From NCBI GenBank assembly GCA_041660545.1, contig JBAZWE010000024.1, forward strand, positions 1-23,314: 23,314 nucleotides of DNA, given 5' to 3'. Source of the stretch: JBAZWE01 sp041660545 (GTDB taxonomy: Bacteria; Actinomycetota; Thermoleophilia; BMS3ABIN01). The notes beneath the pieces were generated by a model. It did no database searches, was not told the origin of the DNA, and saw only the letters and a program-made list of their open reading frames with translations. Position 1 is the first letter of the stretch. Each line of letters opens with the position of its first letter. Both the position numbers and the translations under genes were made by a program. Of this stretch, positions 1-7,440 are shown piece by piece.

Positions 1-17
1 TCGTTACTGGAGACCTG

Positions 18-884
18 ATGCCTTCCACGGCCGATCCTGAGTCTGCCATCGTTATAGAGGACCTGAGCAAGCGTTACGGCGCCATCAGCGCTCTCGATGG
101 TGCATCTCTGAGCACCAGCAGAGGGCAGATTTATGGACTGGTGGGTCCGAACGGATCCGGCAAGACAACGCTGATCAAGGCAATCTGCGGTCTAGTCAAG
201 CCCGATCGGGGTCGTGTCGAGGTTCTTGGTCTTGACGTTGCCCGCGACCGTCACGCTGTCAGAAAATTTCTTGGCTACATGCCACAGACCTCCTCACTGT
301 ACGATGACTTAAGCCCAATTGAGAATCTGCGCTTTTTTGGCGGCGCCTTCAGGCCGCCGGATATCGACGATCGAATTCGTAAAACACTGGAGTTCGTGCA
401 ACTCTGGGACCGCCGTGACAACCCCCTCCATACATTCTCCGGAGGAATGCGTCAGAGGGCATCACTGGCGTGCGCCCTCATGCATGACCCCGAACTGCTG
501 GTCCTCGACGAACCCACCGCGGGAGTCGACCCCGTGCTGCGACAGAGCTTCTGGCGGCGATTCGCGGAACTCTGCGAAAAAGGCCGCACGATTTTTCTAA
601 GCACAAACCAGATGGACGAGGCGCTGCGCTGTGACCATGTCGCGGTCATACTCGGCGGCAGGATCCTCGTCTCAGAAACGCCCGAGGCCATCAGAAGACG
701 CGGCAAGGCTCGCGTGAACCTGGAAATCGAGGGCGAACCCCGAGAAGTGGAGCTTGGCAGTTATGAGGAGGAACTCCCCCGCCTGCTCGAGGAGTATGGA
801 TTACAGAAAAGAGTCGGACGCATCAGCATAAAGCGGCAAAGCCTGGAAGAAGTCATACTTTCGCTCCTGGAAGAAGCAAAATGA
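18..884 (+). CDS. ABC-2 type exporter, ATP-binding subunit
   Basis: ATPase that would power an exporter with the permease encoded next to it; the substrate (drug, lipid or polysaccharide) cannot be told. The 288-residue length is normal for DrrA/CcmA-type subunits. Visible motifs: Walker A GPNGSGKT (43-50), Q-loop glutamine 90, signature SGGMR (141-145) and Walker B LLVLDE (160-165). The H-loop normally reads S-T-H; here it is S195-T196-N197, so the switch histidine is replaced by asparagine. The last ~70 residues form the small C-terminal extension usual in this family. Start chosen because GGAG (9-12) sits five bases before the ATG. The stop overlaps the next gene's start in ATGA, so the two are translationally coupled. 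Family assignment is secure, substrate unknown. Confidence 0.95.
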   Translation: MPSTADPESAIVIEDLSKRYGAISALDGASLSTSRGQIYGLVGPNGSGKTTLIKAICGLVKPDRGRVEVLGLDVARDRHAVRKFLGYMPQTSSLYDDLSPIENLRFFGGAFRPPDIDDRIRKTLEFVQLWDRRDNPLHTFSGGMRQRASLACALMHDPELLVLDEPTAGVDPVLRQSFWRRFAELCEKGRTIFLSTNQMDEALRCDHVAVILGGRILVSETPEAIRRRGKARVNLEIEGEPREVELGSYEEELPRLLEEYGLQKRVGRISIKRQSLEEVILSLLEEAK

Positions 885-1630
885 TCCGCCACAGCTTCCT
901 GATAGCGACCCGCATCAACCGGCAGTTCCTGAGGGATCGTCGTTACCTGGGCATGTCGCTGATGGTGCCGCTGATTTTGATGTTATTGCTTAAATATGTT
1001 ATAGACTCCCTGCCAGGACTGGCTCATTTTGGCATCCGGGTGTCCGACTACGCCATCGTCATCGCCGCCTACCTGGTACATTTCCTGGCCTATGTCCTTT
1101 CCACAATCGTTCTGGTCAGAGACCGAACCGCAGGCACCTTGAGCCGCATGTTCGTCTCGGGTTACCGTCGGCGAGAGATTGTTTCCGGATACGTTGCCGG
1201 TTATTCAACGGTGGCCGCAGCCCAGACGGCGCTGGTTCTTGTTTGTACCAGATATATGTTCGATGTAAAAATCGAGCATGATATCGCCGCCGTTGTGCTC
1301 ACCATGCTGGCCCTGGCGATTGTTTCCGTGGGATTGGGGCTGTTCCTTTCCAACTTTGCGCGCAATGAAGGTCAGGTCTTCCCATTCATCCCGATGGTCA
1401 TCATCCCTTCCGCACTGCTCTCCGGGATGATCATCCCTATTGGCGATCTTCCGACAGTTCTCCAGTGGTGCAGTTATCTGGTCCCACTGACATGGGCCGT
1501 GAAAGTGCTGAGGGGAGTTGTTGTCGATGGAAATTCGTTCTACTCACTTCTGACACCCTTTTTGTTGCTGCTGGGCTTCGGCCTTTCACTGCTGGTGCTT
1601 GCGAGCTTTACACTGCGGGAGAAGGAGTAG
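881..1630 (+). CDS. ABC-2 type exporter, permease subunit
   Basis: Integral membrane partner of the preceding ATPase. The 249 residues contain about six hydrophobic segments in the ABC-2 layout: a basic amphipathic N-terminus, a first membrane helix near residues 25-42, further helices through the middle, and a final helix followed by a short charged end (LREKE). A P-x-x-x-L-S-G-M-I-I-P stretch before the last pair of helices resembles the conserved region of DrrB/NodJ-like permeases. The ATGA overlap with the ATPase indicates one operon and a one-to-one complex. The gene ends 41 bases before the convergent signalling gene. Only a weak 5-bp hairpin without a T-run (1652-1665) lies between them. 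Substrate unknown. Confidence 0.9.
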   Translation: MIRHSFLIATRINRQFLRDRRYLGMSLMVPLILMLLLKYVIDSLPGLAHFGIRVSDYAIVIAAYLVHFLAYVLSTIVLVRDRTAGTLSRMFVSGYRRREIVSGYVAGYSTVAAAQTALVLVCTRYMFDVKIEHDIAAVVLTMLALAIVSVGLGLFLSNFARNEGQVFPFIPMVIIPSALLSGMIIPIGDLPTVLQWCSYLVPLTWAVKVLRGVVVDGNSFYSLLTPFLLLLGFGLSLLVLASFTLREKE

Positions 1631-1671
1631 GTGCCCCGCAGGACATGAAGCCGGCTTTGCAGCCGCTGCCT

Positions 1672-4068
1672 CTAGGAAGCCTTGGCCTGCCTGGGTTTCA
1701 GGAGCGAGATAAAGGCATCTATGACCCTCGGATCGAACTGCGATCCGGCGCCCATCTGTAGCTCTAAAAGGGTCTGCTCGATCGTGAGCGCCTTACGGTA
1801 GGGACGCTCGCTGGTCATTGCCTGGAAAGCGTCCGCGACTGCAAGGATGCGTGCCCCCAGAGGGATTTTTTCATCCGACAGACCGTCCGGATACCCTGCG
1901 CCGTCGTAATGTTCATGATGATGCCGCACCACGGGCAGAAAACTCTCGAGACTGGAGATGTGCTTGAGGATCGTTTCGCCGACCTCCGGATGTTCCTTGA
2001 TTCTCCGCCATTCGTCGGGGCTTAAGTTTCCACGTTTGTTTATTATGTCCTCGGGAACGCTGATGAGGCCTATATCATGCAGCAGGCCGGCCACCCGTAT
2101 TTTGTGGATCTCTTCCTCCTCCAGACGCATCTCGGCGGCGATCGTCGAGGCAAGCCTGGCTACCGATTCCGCATGACGCTGATCGTATGTGCTGCGTTCA
2201 TCCACACTGGCAGCCATCGCCTGGGCCGCCGCGATATGAAGCTCCTCCCTCACGAGATCCTCGAGGCACACCTGGCCGAACTCACTCGACTCTTCGTGGA
2301 ACAGCGTTACCCTGTTGCCCCCCTGGCGTTTGCCGTAATACATGGACCAGTCGGCCTTGTCAACCAGATCACGCACCTGTGGGGCATCTTCCGGGTAACT
2401 GGCCACCCCAATGCTGGTGGTGAGAGGAGCACCGTTCCTGCCTTTGGTCTCGAAAGCGAATCCTGCTACGCGGCGCCGGATCCTATGGGCGATGATCTGG
2501 GCACCCGAGGTGTCGGTGTCAGGCAGAATGAGTGCAAATTCCTCTCCACCATAACGAGCCGCGATATCGATTGCGCGCTTGGATTCGACGATCAACCTCG
2601 AAACCTCCACGAGGGCCTTGTCTCCGAGAGCATGCCCGTTGATATCATTGAAACTCTTAAAACGGTCCAGGTCGCAGAATATAACCGACAATGACTTGTG
2701 GTTGCGTTGGGCGCGATCAATCTCTTCCTTCAAACGGGAATAAAAATACCGCTGGTTGTAAAGGCCCGTCATGCCGTCGGTAACCGCTTCTTCTTTGCTT
2801 TGCTCCAGCGTCTGGGCGTTCTGAATCGCGATTGCGGCCTGGTTGGAGAGGATGGACAGAACCGAAAGATGTTCGCGACTGTAGGCGCTGAACTCTTTAC
2901 TGTAAACATACAAAACTCCAAGCTTTCTCTTTTGCACCTTGAGAGGCAGGCATATGAATGCCTTGACTCCCTCTTCGCTGGCCATCCGGCTCAGTCTGTG
3001 GGATGACTTGATGTTGTCGCTGAAAATAGCCTGCTCCCCCAGCAGGGATTCTTCCGCCAGGCCGCCCTTGCGAAATTCCATTTTGCTGACAAAATCGTCG
3101 CTGAGGCCTTTTGTGAATATATCCGTGAACTCACCGCGCTCCTCGTTATAAAGAATAATAGCGGCCGCCTGGGACTCGGTGAGTTCAATGCCTTTTTCCA
3201 TGACGATCTCGACCACACGTTCCCAGTCAAGCTCGGAACTGATCGCCAGGGCTATATCGGACAGGTACGTAAGCTGGGTGATCTTCCGCTGAATCGAATC
3301 CGCCATGCGGTTGAAAGAACCGCCCAACTCAGCTATCTCGTCAAAAGTGGTTACTTCGACTCGCCGGTTGAAATCGCCCTGGGCCATGGCCGCGCTGGCC
3401 TGCTTCAGTTCCCTGACTGGCCGGCTGAGGCGTCTTGCGGCAATGACCGAAATCAGCAGACTCAGTCCTATACCGACGACACCGGCAAATATGAGGAAAA
3501 CCCTCAGCTGAGAAGCTGCGTTATCAGCTGAGGCTTGGGCTTCCCTATTGTGCTCGCTAAAACTGACGGCGATTTTCTGGCTCAGATTATCGATCGATGA
3601 AAGTATCTGGTCGGATTGCTTTTCCTTGGCAAGGGTTGCGGCTGCATCTCCGGAACGCCAGGCGGGAACCATCTCGTTAATAAAATTGTTGTCGAAGCTT
3701 GCTGTCGCGACGGCCAGCTGCTTAAACCACTCCTGCTCGATTTCAGAAGGACCGTGGGCGCTTGCATCAGCAAGCGCGGAATCGCGTGTCTGGCGCGCCT
3801 CCTCGAAGCTGACGATCTTGCTCTCCTCGTTTTCCACCATTAGTTCGTAGCTGGCCTGGATCTGTTGCGCGGCAGCCGTCCTTGCCGCCTCTATATGCTG
3901 AACGGCTTCGGCTCTATCGAGGGCCTCGTCAGAGGCGGTCCTCATGGTATTTACTTGGTGCAGAACCACAACTCCAAGAATGGAGAAGATGACTACGATT
4001 GCAATGAAACCGGCGACCATCTTCGTACTCAGCCGTCGGAATAGCGGAATGCCCCAAAGTCTGCTCAT
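1672..4068 (-). CDS. Membrane c-di-GMP signalling protein: HAMP-GAF-GGDEF-HD-GYP
   Basis: A 798-residue sensor that can in principle both make and degrade cyclic di-GMP. Order: membrane helix (about 17-37), periplasmic helical sensor region rich in Ala/Glu (38-187), second helix (188-211), HAMP linker (about 212-262), GAF (about 280-420), GGDEF (about 428-590), HD-GYP (about 605-790). The cyclase signature is intact as GGEEF (507-511). An allosteric I-site R-A-I-D (498-501) lies five residues before it, so product inhibition is expected. The phosphodiesterase has H664-D665 and the HHxxxxDGxGYP block (716-727), also intact. ATG chosen because AGAGG lies five bases upstream. The 171-base intergenic region upstream shows no c-di-GMP riboswitch I could recognise. 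Domain calls are firm; the input signal and the net direction of activity are unknown. Confidence 0.95.
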   Translation of the reverse strand: MSRLWGIPLFRRLSTKMVAGFIAIVVIFSILGVVVLHQVNTMRTASDEALDRAEAVQHIEAARTAAAQQIQASYELMVENEESKIVSFEEARQTRDSALADASAHGPSEIEQEWFKQLAVATASFDNNFINEMVPAWRSGDAAATLAKEKQSDQILSSIDNLSQKIAVSFSEHNREAQASADNAASQLRVFLIFAGVVGIGLSLLISVIAARRLSRPVRELKQASAAMAQGDFNRRVEVTTFDEIAELGGSFNRMADSIQRKITQLTYLSDIALAISSELDWERVVEIVMEKGIELTESQAAAIILYNEERGEFTDIFTKGLSDDFVSKMEFRKGGLAEESLLGEQAIFSDNIKSSHRLSRMASEEGVKAFICLPLKVQKRKLGVLYVYSKEFSAYSREHLSVLSILSNQAAIAIQNAQTLEQSKEEAVTDGMTGLYNQRYFYSRLKEEIDRAQRNHKSLSVIFCDLDRFKSFNDINGHALGDKALVEVSRLIVESKRAIDIAARYGGEEFALILPDTDTSGAQIIAHRIRRRVAGFAFETKGRNGAPLTTSIGVASYPEDAPQVRDLVDKADWSMYYGKRQGGNRVTLFHEESSEFGQVCLEDLVREELHIAAAQAMAASVDERSTYDQRHAESVARLASTIAAEMRLEEEEIHKIRVAGLLHDIGLISVPEDIINKRGNLSPDEWRRIKEHPEVGETILKHISSLESFLPVVRHHHEHYDGAGYPDGLSDEKIPLGARILAVADAFQAMTSERPYRKALTIEQTLLELQMGAGSQFDPRVIDAFISLLKPRQAKAS

Positions 4069-4239
4069 TTGGCCTCTCGTCCCGGAAAACTTGCCCTGTT
4101 TGAGTCAAGACATGCCCAAATAACCGTGTGAAACGGTCCGTGTAATGAGTAATCGGCAAGGGTGATCGTTTACTTAAAATCGCTATTTATGACAGGATTT
4201 GGGTGCTGGCGGAGGCCGGGGAGAGAAACTCCGGTGAGA

Positions 4240-4533
4240 TTACCAATACCCTTTCTGCAGTATGTGCAGATTAGGAGTGTTGCACTTCGGACACGCATAC
4301 GACTGTCCTTTTTCATAGAAAAAGACTGGCGAGCCGCACACTGTATGAGTAAATGTATCGATCAGCACGTCGTGTCCGGTAAGGTCGACCTCGACTATTT
4401 CATGACAGTGGTTACAATGGGCGGGCAGAAAGCGGAGGCGGGGATCGTTCTGACCCACTCCCCAGCGGATCTTTTGTGACCTGTATTCACATTCCTGGCA
4501 TTCAAAAACGCTGTACTCGCCCGCGGTGATCAC
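4240..4533 (-). CDS. Small zinc-ribbon protein, unknown function
   Basis: 97 residues with three cysteine pairs: CQEC near the N-terminus, CNHCH in the middle and CPKC near the C-terminus, plus a lone Cys in TVCGSP. This spacing suggests one or two zinc ribbons; I do not recognise the family. The last gene of a minus-strand run behind pheA, 48 bases after its stop. The only standard in-frame start is GTG at 4531-4533, which lies inside the ten-base sequence GGAGGTGATC (4528-4537 on the minus strand), a full complement of the usual 16S 3' end. There is therefore no separately spaced ribosome site. The frame is open back to the pheA TAG but has no other start. Start uncertain; coding nature supported by the cysteine pattern. 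Confidence 0.7.
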   Translation of the reverse strand: MITAGEYSVFECQECEYRSQKIRWGVGQNDPRLRFLPAHCNHCHEIVEVDLTGHDVLIDTFTHTVCGSPVFFYEKGQSYACPKCNTPNLHILQKGYW

Positions 4534-4581
4534 CTCCGGAACGTTGCTGATTTTGAGATTTTCCGGCCCATTGGGCGCTGT

Positions 4582-5436
4582 CTAGCTGGTGGGGTAGGAT
4601 CCCAGCAACTTTACGCGCGAGAGCTTACACTCAAGGCATTTGAGGGCCGAGGCTACCTGGGGATCGTCTTTTCTGCCTTCCGTATCAATGAAGAATACGT
4701 AGTCGCCCAGACCTTTCTTCGAAGGTCTGGATTCGATTTTGGTGAGATTCACATAGCGGTGGGCAAACTCCTGCAGTATCTGCAGCAGGCTGCCTGGCTG
4801 GTCGTGTGCGATCGTGCAGACGATGGATGTCTTATACGGCCCGTCCTGGTCCTGAGCGGCAGGACTGGTCGATAGAAGCACAAACCTTGTCTGGTTGTCG
4901 GGGTAGTCCTCGATGTCGATGTCCATGGCGATACAGCCGTATCTTTCCGCCGCCACGGAACTGCCTATGGCGGCCCAGGATTCGTCTGTCTCGCTGACCA
5001 TGCGAACAGCATCGGCTGTACTGTTGGCGGCAACCACTTCGGCGTGGGGCAGACTTTCCCGCAAAAATTTACGGCATTGTGCATGGGCATGAGGGTGGGA
5101 GATTATTCGCTCTATATCACTCAACTCCATGCTTGTGCGCATAATGAGCCGATGACGAATCGGATATACGATCTCCCTGATGATGTGCACATTGTCAAAC
5201 TCGAAGGCAAGAACGTCCAGGGTGGCGCTCACCGAACCCTCGATGGCGTTCTCCATCGGCACGATACCCTCGTCGACGTCACCGGCAGCAACCGCCGCAA
5301 TAACATCATAAACTGAGGGCAGTGCCACTGTTTTCCCGGAGCCACGTTTGTCGCAGGACAGAAGCGCCTCCTCCGCCCAGGTTCCAGTGGGTCCAAGAAA
5401 TCCTGTTCTGTACCCGTTTACGGCCTTGTCAGGCAC
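4582..5436 (-). CDS. pheA: Prephenate dehydratase
   Basis: Converts prephenate to phenylpyruvate in phenylalanine synthesis in the cytosol. The 284 residues match the monofunctional enzyme (no chorismate mutase domain). The N-terminal catalytic domain begins with FLGPTGTWAEEA (13-24), and the catalytic T-R-F triad motif is at 183-185. The C-terminal ACT domain (about 202-275) carries DQPGSL (222-227) and ESRP (235-238), the phenylalanine-binding motifs, so feedback inhibition by phenylalanine is expected. Start is GTG, preceded by GGGGGA about five bases upstream. It overlaps the end of the DUF4446 gene by eight bases, so the two are cotranscribed. Usual family features are complete. Confidence 0.96.
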   Translation of the reverse strand: MPDKAVNGYRTGFLGPTGTWAEEALLSCDKRGSGKTVALPSVYDVIAAVAAGDVDEGIVPMENAIEGSVSATLDVLAFEFDNVHIIREIVYPIRHRLIMRTSMELSDIERIISHPHAHAQCRKFLRESLPHAEVVAANSTADAVRMVSETDESWAAIGSSVAAERYGCIAMDIDIEDYPDNQTRFVLLSTSPAAQDQDGPYKTSIVCTIAHDQPGSLLQILQEFAHRYVNLTKIESRPSKKGLGDYVFFIDTEGRKDDPQVASALKCLECKLSRVKLLGSYPTS

Positions 5437-5977
5437 CGGCTTCCCCCACCATCCTGGTAGTTTTCTTTTCCTTCAGTTTCTTCAGGCCCATGGCCTCTTT
5501 GAGCACCTGTTCCTCTTCCGGGGAAAGCTGCTCCTTACTCTCACCGTGTCGCACTTCCTTTACGTAGATCCTGCCATGGTCGCGCGACTGTATCGAGCTG
5601 ATTATGACACCAGAAAACTGCGCGTCGATCAAAGCCACGGAGGTGCTCTGCATGCCGCTCAAGTCGTGGTAGGCGTCGTAGCGGACAACACTGCGGAACG
5701 TCAGGCAGTCATCAAGACGACGCTCACTGCGTTCGATCTGGTCGGCCACGCGCATAAGATCATGGGAAAGGGCGTCTACGCTTTCCTGAATCGCCCTGGC
5801 GTGGGCCACGAGGTCACGTTCACGGCCTTCTCCCATGACCACTTTCTGATCGCGGCGGTAGCGGCGGAAAACGATGAGCAGATAACCCGCCAACAGGAGC
5901 GCGACAGCGGCAACCGCCATCGAGGCCACGAACGCCGGCGTCAGGTTATTTTCGATTAATGAGTTCACATGCCCCAA
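5429..5977 (-). CDS. DUF4446 family membrane protein
   Basis: 182 residues: one N-terminal membrane helix (about 14-37), a charged coiled-coil region (about 45-95), then the conserved C-terminal block with V-R-Y-D-A-Y, a G-M-Q-S-T-S-V-A-L-I-D segment and ISSIQSRDHGRIYVKEV, which I recognise as DUF4446, a family of unknown function in Gram-positive bacteria. The charged tail includes L-S-P-E-E-E. Start codon is uncertain: TTG at 5977, or GTG three codons later at 5968, which has a GGGG about four bases upstream. No strong ribosome site precedes either. An inverted repeat lies just upstream (5984-6016). It overlaps pheA by eight bases, but nothing in the sequence links it to amino-acid metabolism. 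Confidence 0.82.
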   Translation of the reverse strand: MGHVNSLIENNLTPAFVASMAVAAVALLLAGYLLIVFRRYRRDQKVVMGEGRERDLVAHARAIQESVDALSHDLMRVADQIERSERRLDDCLTFRSVVRYDAYHDLSGMQSTSVALIDAQFSGVIISSIQSRDHGRIYVKEVRHGESKEQLSPEEEQVLKEAMGLKKLKEKKTTRMVGEAGA

Positions 5978-5983
5978 ACATGT

Positions 5984-6016
5984 GAAGGTTGAAGGTTAAA
6001 TCAACCTCCAACCTTC
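5984..6016. repeat. Imperfect inverted repeat (hairpin) between two minus-strand genes
   Basis: Two arms of 14 bases pair with a single A-C mismatch around a five-base AAATC loop. Each arm contains a repeated AGGTT/AACCT unit. On the plus strand the hairpin is followed by TATTTTT, like a terminator, but no plus-strand gene ends here. On the minus strand it lies between the anchored exoprotein gene and DUF4446, where the following T-run is poor. It may be an mRNA processing or attenuation structure, or a weak terminator. Confidence 0.6.
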
Positions 6017-6049
6017 TATTTTTCGGGCCGCCGCCATGATGCGGCAACC

Positions 6050-7144
6050 CTAACTAAAAGCTATTTTGTACTCGCCGACGTTGTTCTGCGTGTTGGCCTC
6101 TCCAGGTACGGGGCCGACTTCGGCCCTTAGAAGCGCCGGCTGCGTGTTGGCCTCCGCCGCGAGACCCGTCAGCTCGATGGTGCGCCGCTCTCCGGGAGCA
6201 ATTGTGGGAACGCGTCCATCGACTTTTTGCGGGGAAGGCCTGCCAGGCGCGGTAAGATTGAGGCTGACAAGCACCTCGTTTTCCGTGGCTTCTCCCTGAT
6301 TCTCTATTTCCACCTCAAACGTCATAGACTCCGATGCCTTGAGGCTGTTATCGCTGTCGGCCGCGAGCGCCATGCCGCTGGGCTTTGCCTTGACGCCAAC
6401 CAGGGAAACCCCGTGCAGGCCTGTGACCTGGGCTGCCGGGCCACCCTTGAGACGCTCCAGCACCGTTACAGCAGTCTGCTGGCTTGCCAGGGCCGGGTCT
6501 TTCAGAAACTTGGACTGGGGAACCTTGATGTCGGTTATTTTCTCATCCTTTAGAACCTGCTGGGCTCGCTGATAGAAGAACTCGTCATAGGTGACATCGC
6601 TAGTCAGCAGAATGAGCATCGCGTGTGAAACCTGCGCCGCACTGGCCTGATTGTCGCGTGCCTCCAGGGCATTGAGCAGCGCTGGTTGCAGATCTTTCAG
6701 TCCGCGGGCCCTGATCTGCATCGCAGCCACGAACCATTCATTCTCTTCCTTGAAATCGTCGGGCGCCTTGATCGCCTTGGCCCGGACCAACTGGTCCTCA
6801 GAAGCTTTCTGGAGCTCCGCCAGCTTGGCTTCCAGGGACTGGCGAACGGCCTCATCCGGTTTCTGGAACATGTCGGAAAGCTGTTTACCGAGATCGTCGG
6901 AATCCTTGACAACGTCGCCGACCGAGTTGAAGTAGTCGCGGTATTCCCCGACTTTTTTGTTGTTGAGGCAGCTCTTGATGCCCAGGCTCGTTATCAGAAC
7001 CAGCACCAGCACGGCTACCAATATAACGATTACCCGGACGAGGGGAGACGGACCCGACGGCGGTTTACGCCGGCGTGCCTTTTTTCCATCTTTAGTTACT
7101 TCTTCTTCCTCGATCTGCTCTTCATCATCCTCGAAGAAAGACAC
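6050..7144 (-). CDS. Membrane-anchored extracellular protein with CARDB-like C-terminal domain
   Basis: Unknown function. From GTG 7144 the protein has 364 residues: an acidic N-terminus (F-F-E-D-D-E-E-Q), a basic KKARRRK patch, one membrane helix (about 37-60), a helical extracellular region (about 65-230), and a C-terminal beta-rich domain (about 260-364) with SMTFEVEIENQGEATENEV, the pattern of CARDB/adhesion-type Ig-like folds. The topology is N-in/C-out by the positive-inside rule. The frame stays open for 29 more codons into the tRNA-Leu gene, and that longer start must be rejected. GTG 7144 has AAAGGA (7153-7158) eight bases upstream. Probably read together with the tRNA, which ends 43 bases upstream. 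A role in envelope structure is inference only. Confidence 0.78.
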   Translation of the reverse strand: MSFFEDDEEQIEEEEVTKDGKKARRRKPPSGPSPLVRVIVILVAVLVLVLITSLGIKSCLNNKKVGEYRDYFNSVGDVVKDSDDLGKQLSDMFQKPDEAVRQSLEAKLAELQKASEDQLVRAKAIKAPDDFKEENEWFVAAMQIRARGLKDLQPALLNALEARDNQASAAQVSHAMLILLTSDVTYDEFFYQRAQQVLKDEKITDIKVPQSKFLKDPALASQQTAVTVLERLKGGPAAQVTGLHGVSLVGVKAKPSGMALAADSDNSLKASESMTFEVEIENQGEATENEVLVSLNLTAPGRPSPQKVDGRVPTIAPGERRTIELTGLAAEANTQPALLRAEVGPVPGEANTQNNVGEYKIAFS

Positions 7145-7187
7145 TTGGCATGTCCTTTCGTCTGGTGACGCTGGAGAGACCCGTCTA

Positions 7188-7274
7188 TGGTGGGCGAGGG
7201 GGGATTTGAACCCCCATGCTCGTAAGAGCACTAGACCCTGAACCTAGCGTGTCTACCAGTTCCACCACTCGCCC
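7188..7274 (-). tRNA. tRNA-Leu (anticodon CAG)
   Basis: Read on the minus strand, a seven-base acceptor stem GGGCGAG pairs perfectly with CTCGCCC, followed by discriminator A and an encoded CCA. The anticodon stem CTAGG/TCTAG (one G-U pair) holds the loop TTCAGGG, giving anticodon CAG, which reads CUG leucine codons. A long variable arm (TGCTC-TTAC-GAGCA) marks it as class II, as leucine tRNAs are. The T arm GGGGG-TTCAAAT-CCCCC is perfect. Mature 5' end at 7274; without CCA the gene is 7191-7274 (84 nt). Confidence 0.97.
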
Positions 7275-7371
7275 GCAGAGCCGACAACGGCATTTCCAAC
7301 ATTGCCCGCGGTGCTAAAATACCTGCAACTGGGCCTTTTCGACAAAGCTTCAGACACCCTGCCTCGAGAGC

Positions 7372-7391
7372 GCCTGTATTATAACACAGGC
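7372..7391 (-). promoter_or_regulatory. Candidate -10 box inside a 20-bp palindrome, upstream of tRNA-Leu
   Basis: The minus strand contains an exact TATAAT at 7378-7383, about 100 bases before the tRNA 5' end. It sits in the middle of a 20-bp palindrome, GCCTGT-N8-ACAGGC, whose centre TTATAA is itself palindromic and which has only one mismatched pair. No good -35 is seen (the best, TTGCGC, is 20 bases away). Read as a promoter overlapped by a possible operator; it could also be a coincidental hairpin. This is the only notable element in the 166-base gap 7275-7440. Confidence 0.4.
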
Positions 7392-7440
7392 ACCAGTTCG
7401 CGGCGCAAGAACCTGCCGCCCGAAGACATGGATGACTGGA

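Noticed and set aside
1652..1665. Terminator between the ABC permease and the c-di-GMP gene
   Set aside because: The stem is only five pairs (CGGCT/AGCCG) and no T-run follows on either strand.
4069..4239. c-di-GMP riboswitch upstream of the GGDEF/HD-GYP gene
   Set aside because: I looked for the conserved GEMM-type core on both strands and did not find it; only short 4-6 bp hairpins are present.
4534..4571. 13-codon frame from ATG 4571 overlapping the zinc-ribbon start as GTGA
   Set aside because: No ribosome site and a random-looking basic peptide; most likely chance.
5348..5959. 203-residue plus-strand frame opposite DUF4446 and pheA
   Set aside because: Antisense shadow: no recognisable domain, while the minus-strand proteins in the same bases are conserved and have motifs.
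7145..7231. N-terminal extension of the anchored exoprotein frame into the tRNA-Leu gene
   Set aside because: The upstream part translates tRNA sequence. GTG 7144 has a well-spaced AAAGGA and gives a sensible acidic N-terminus.
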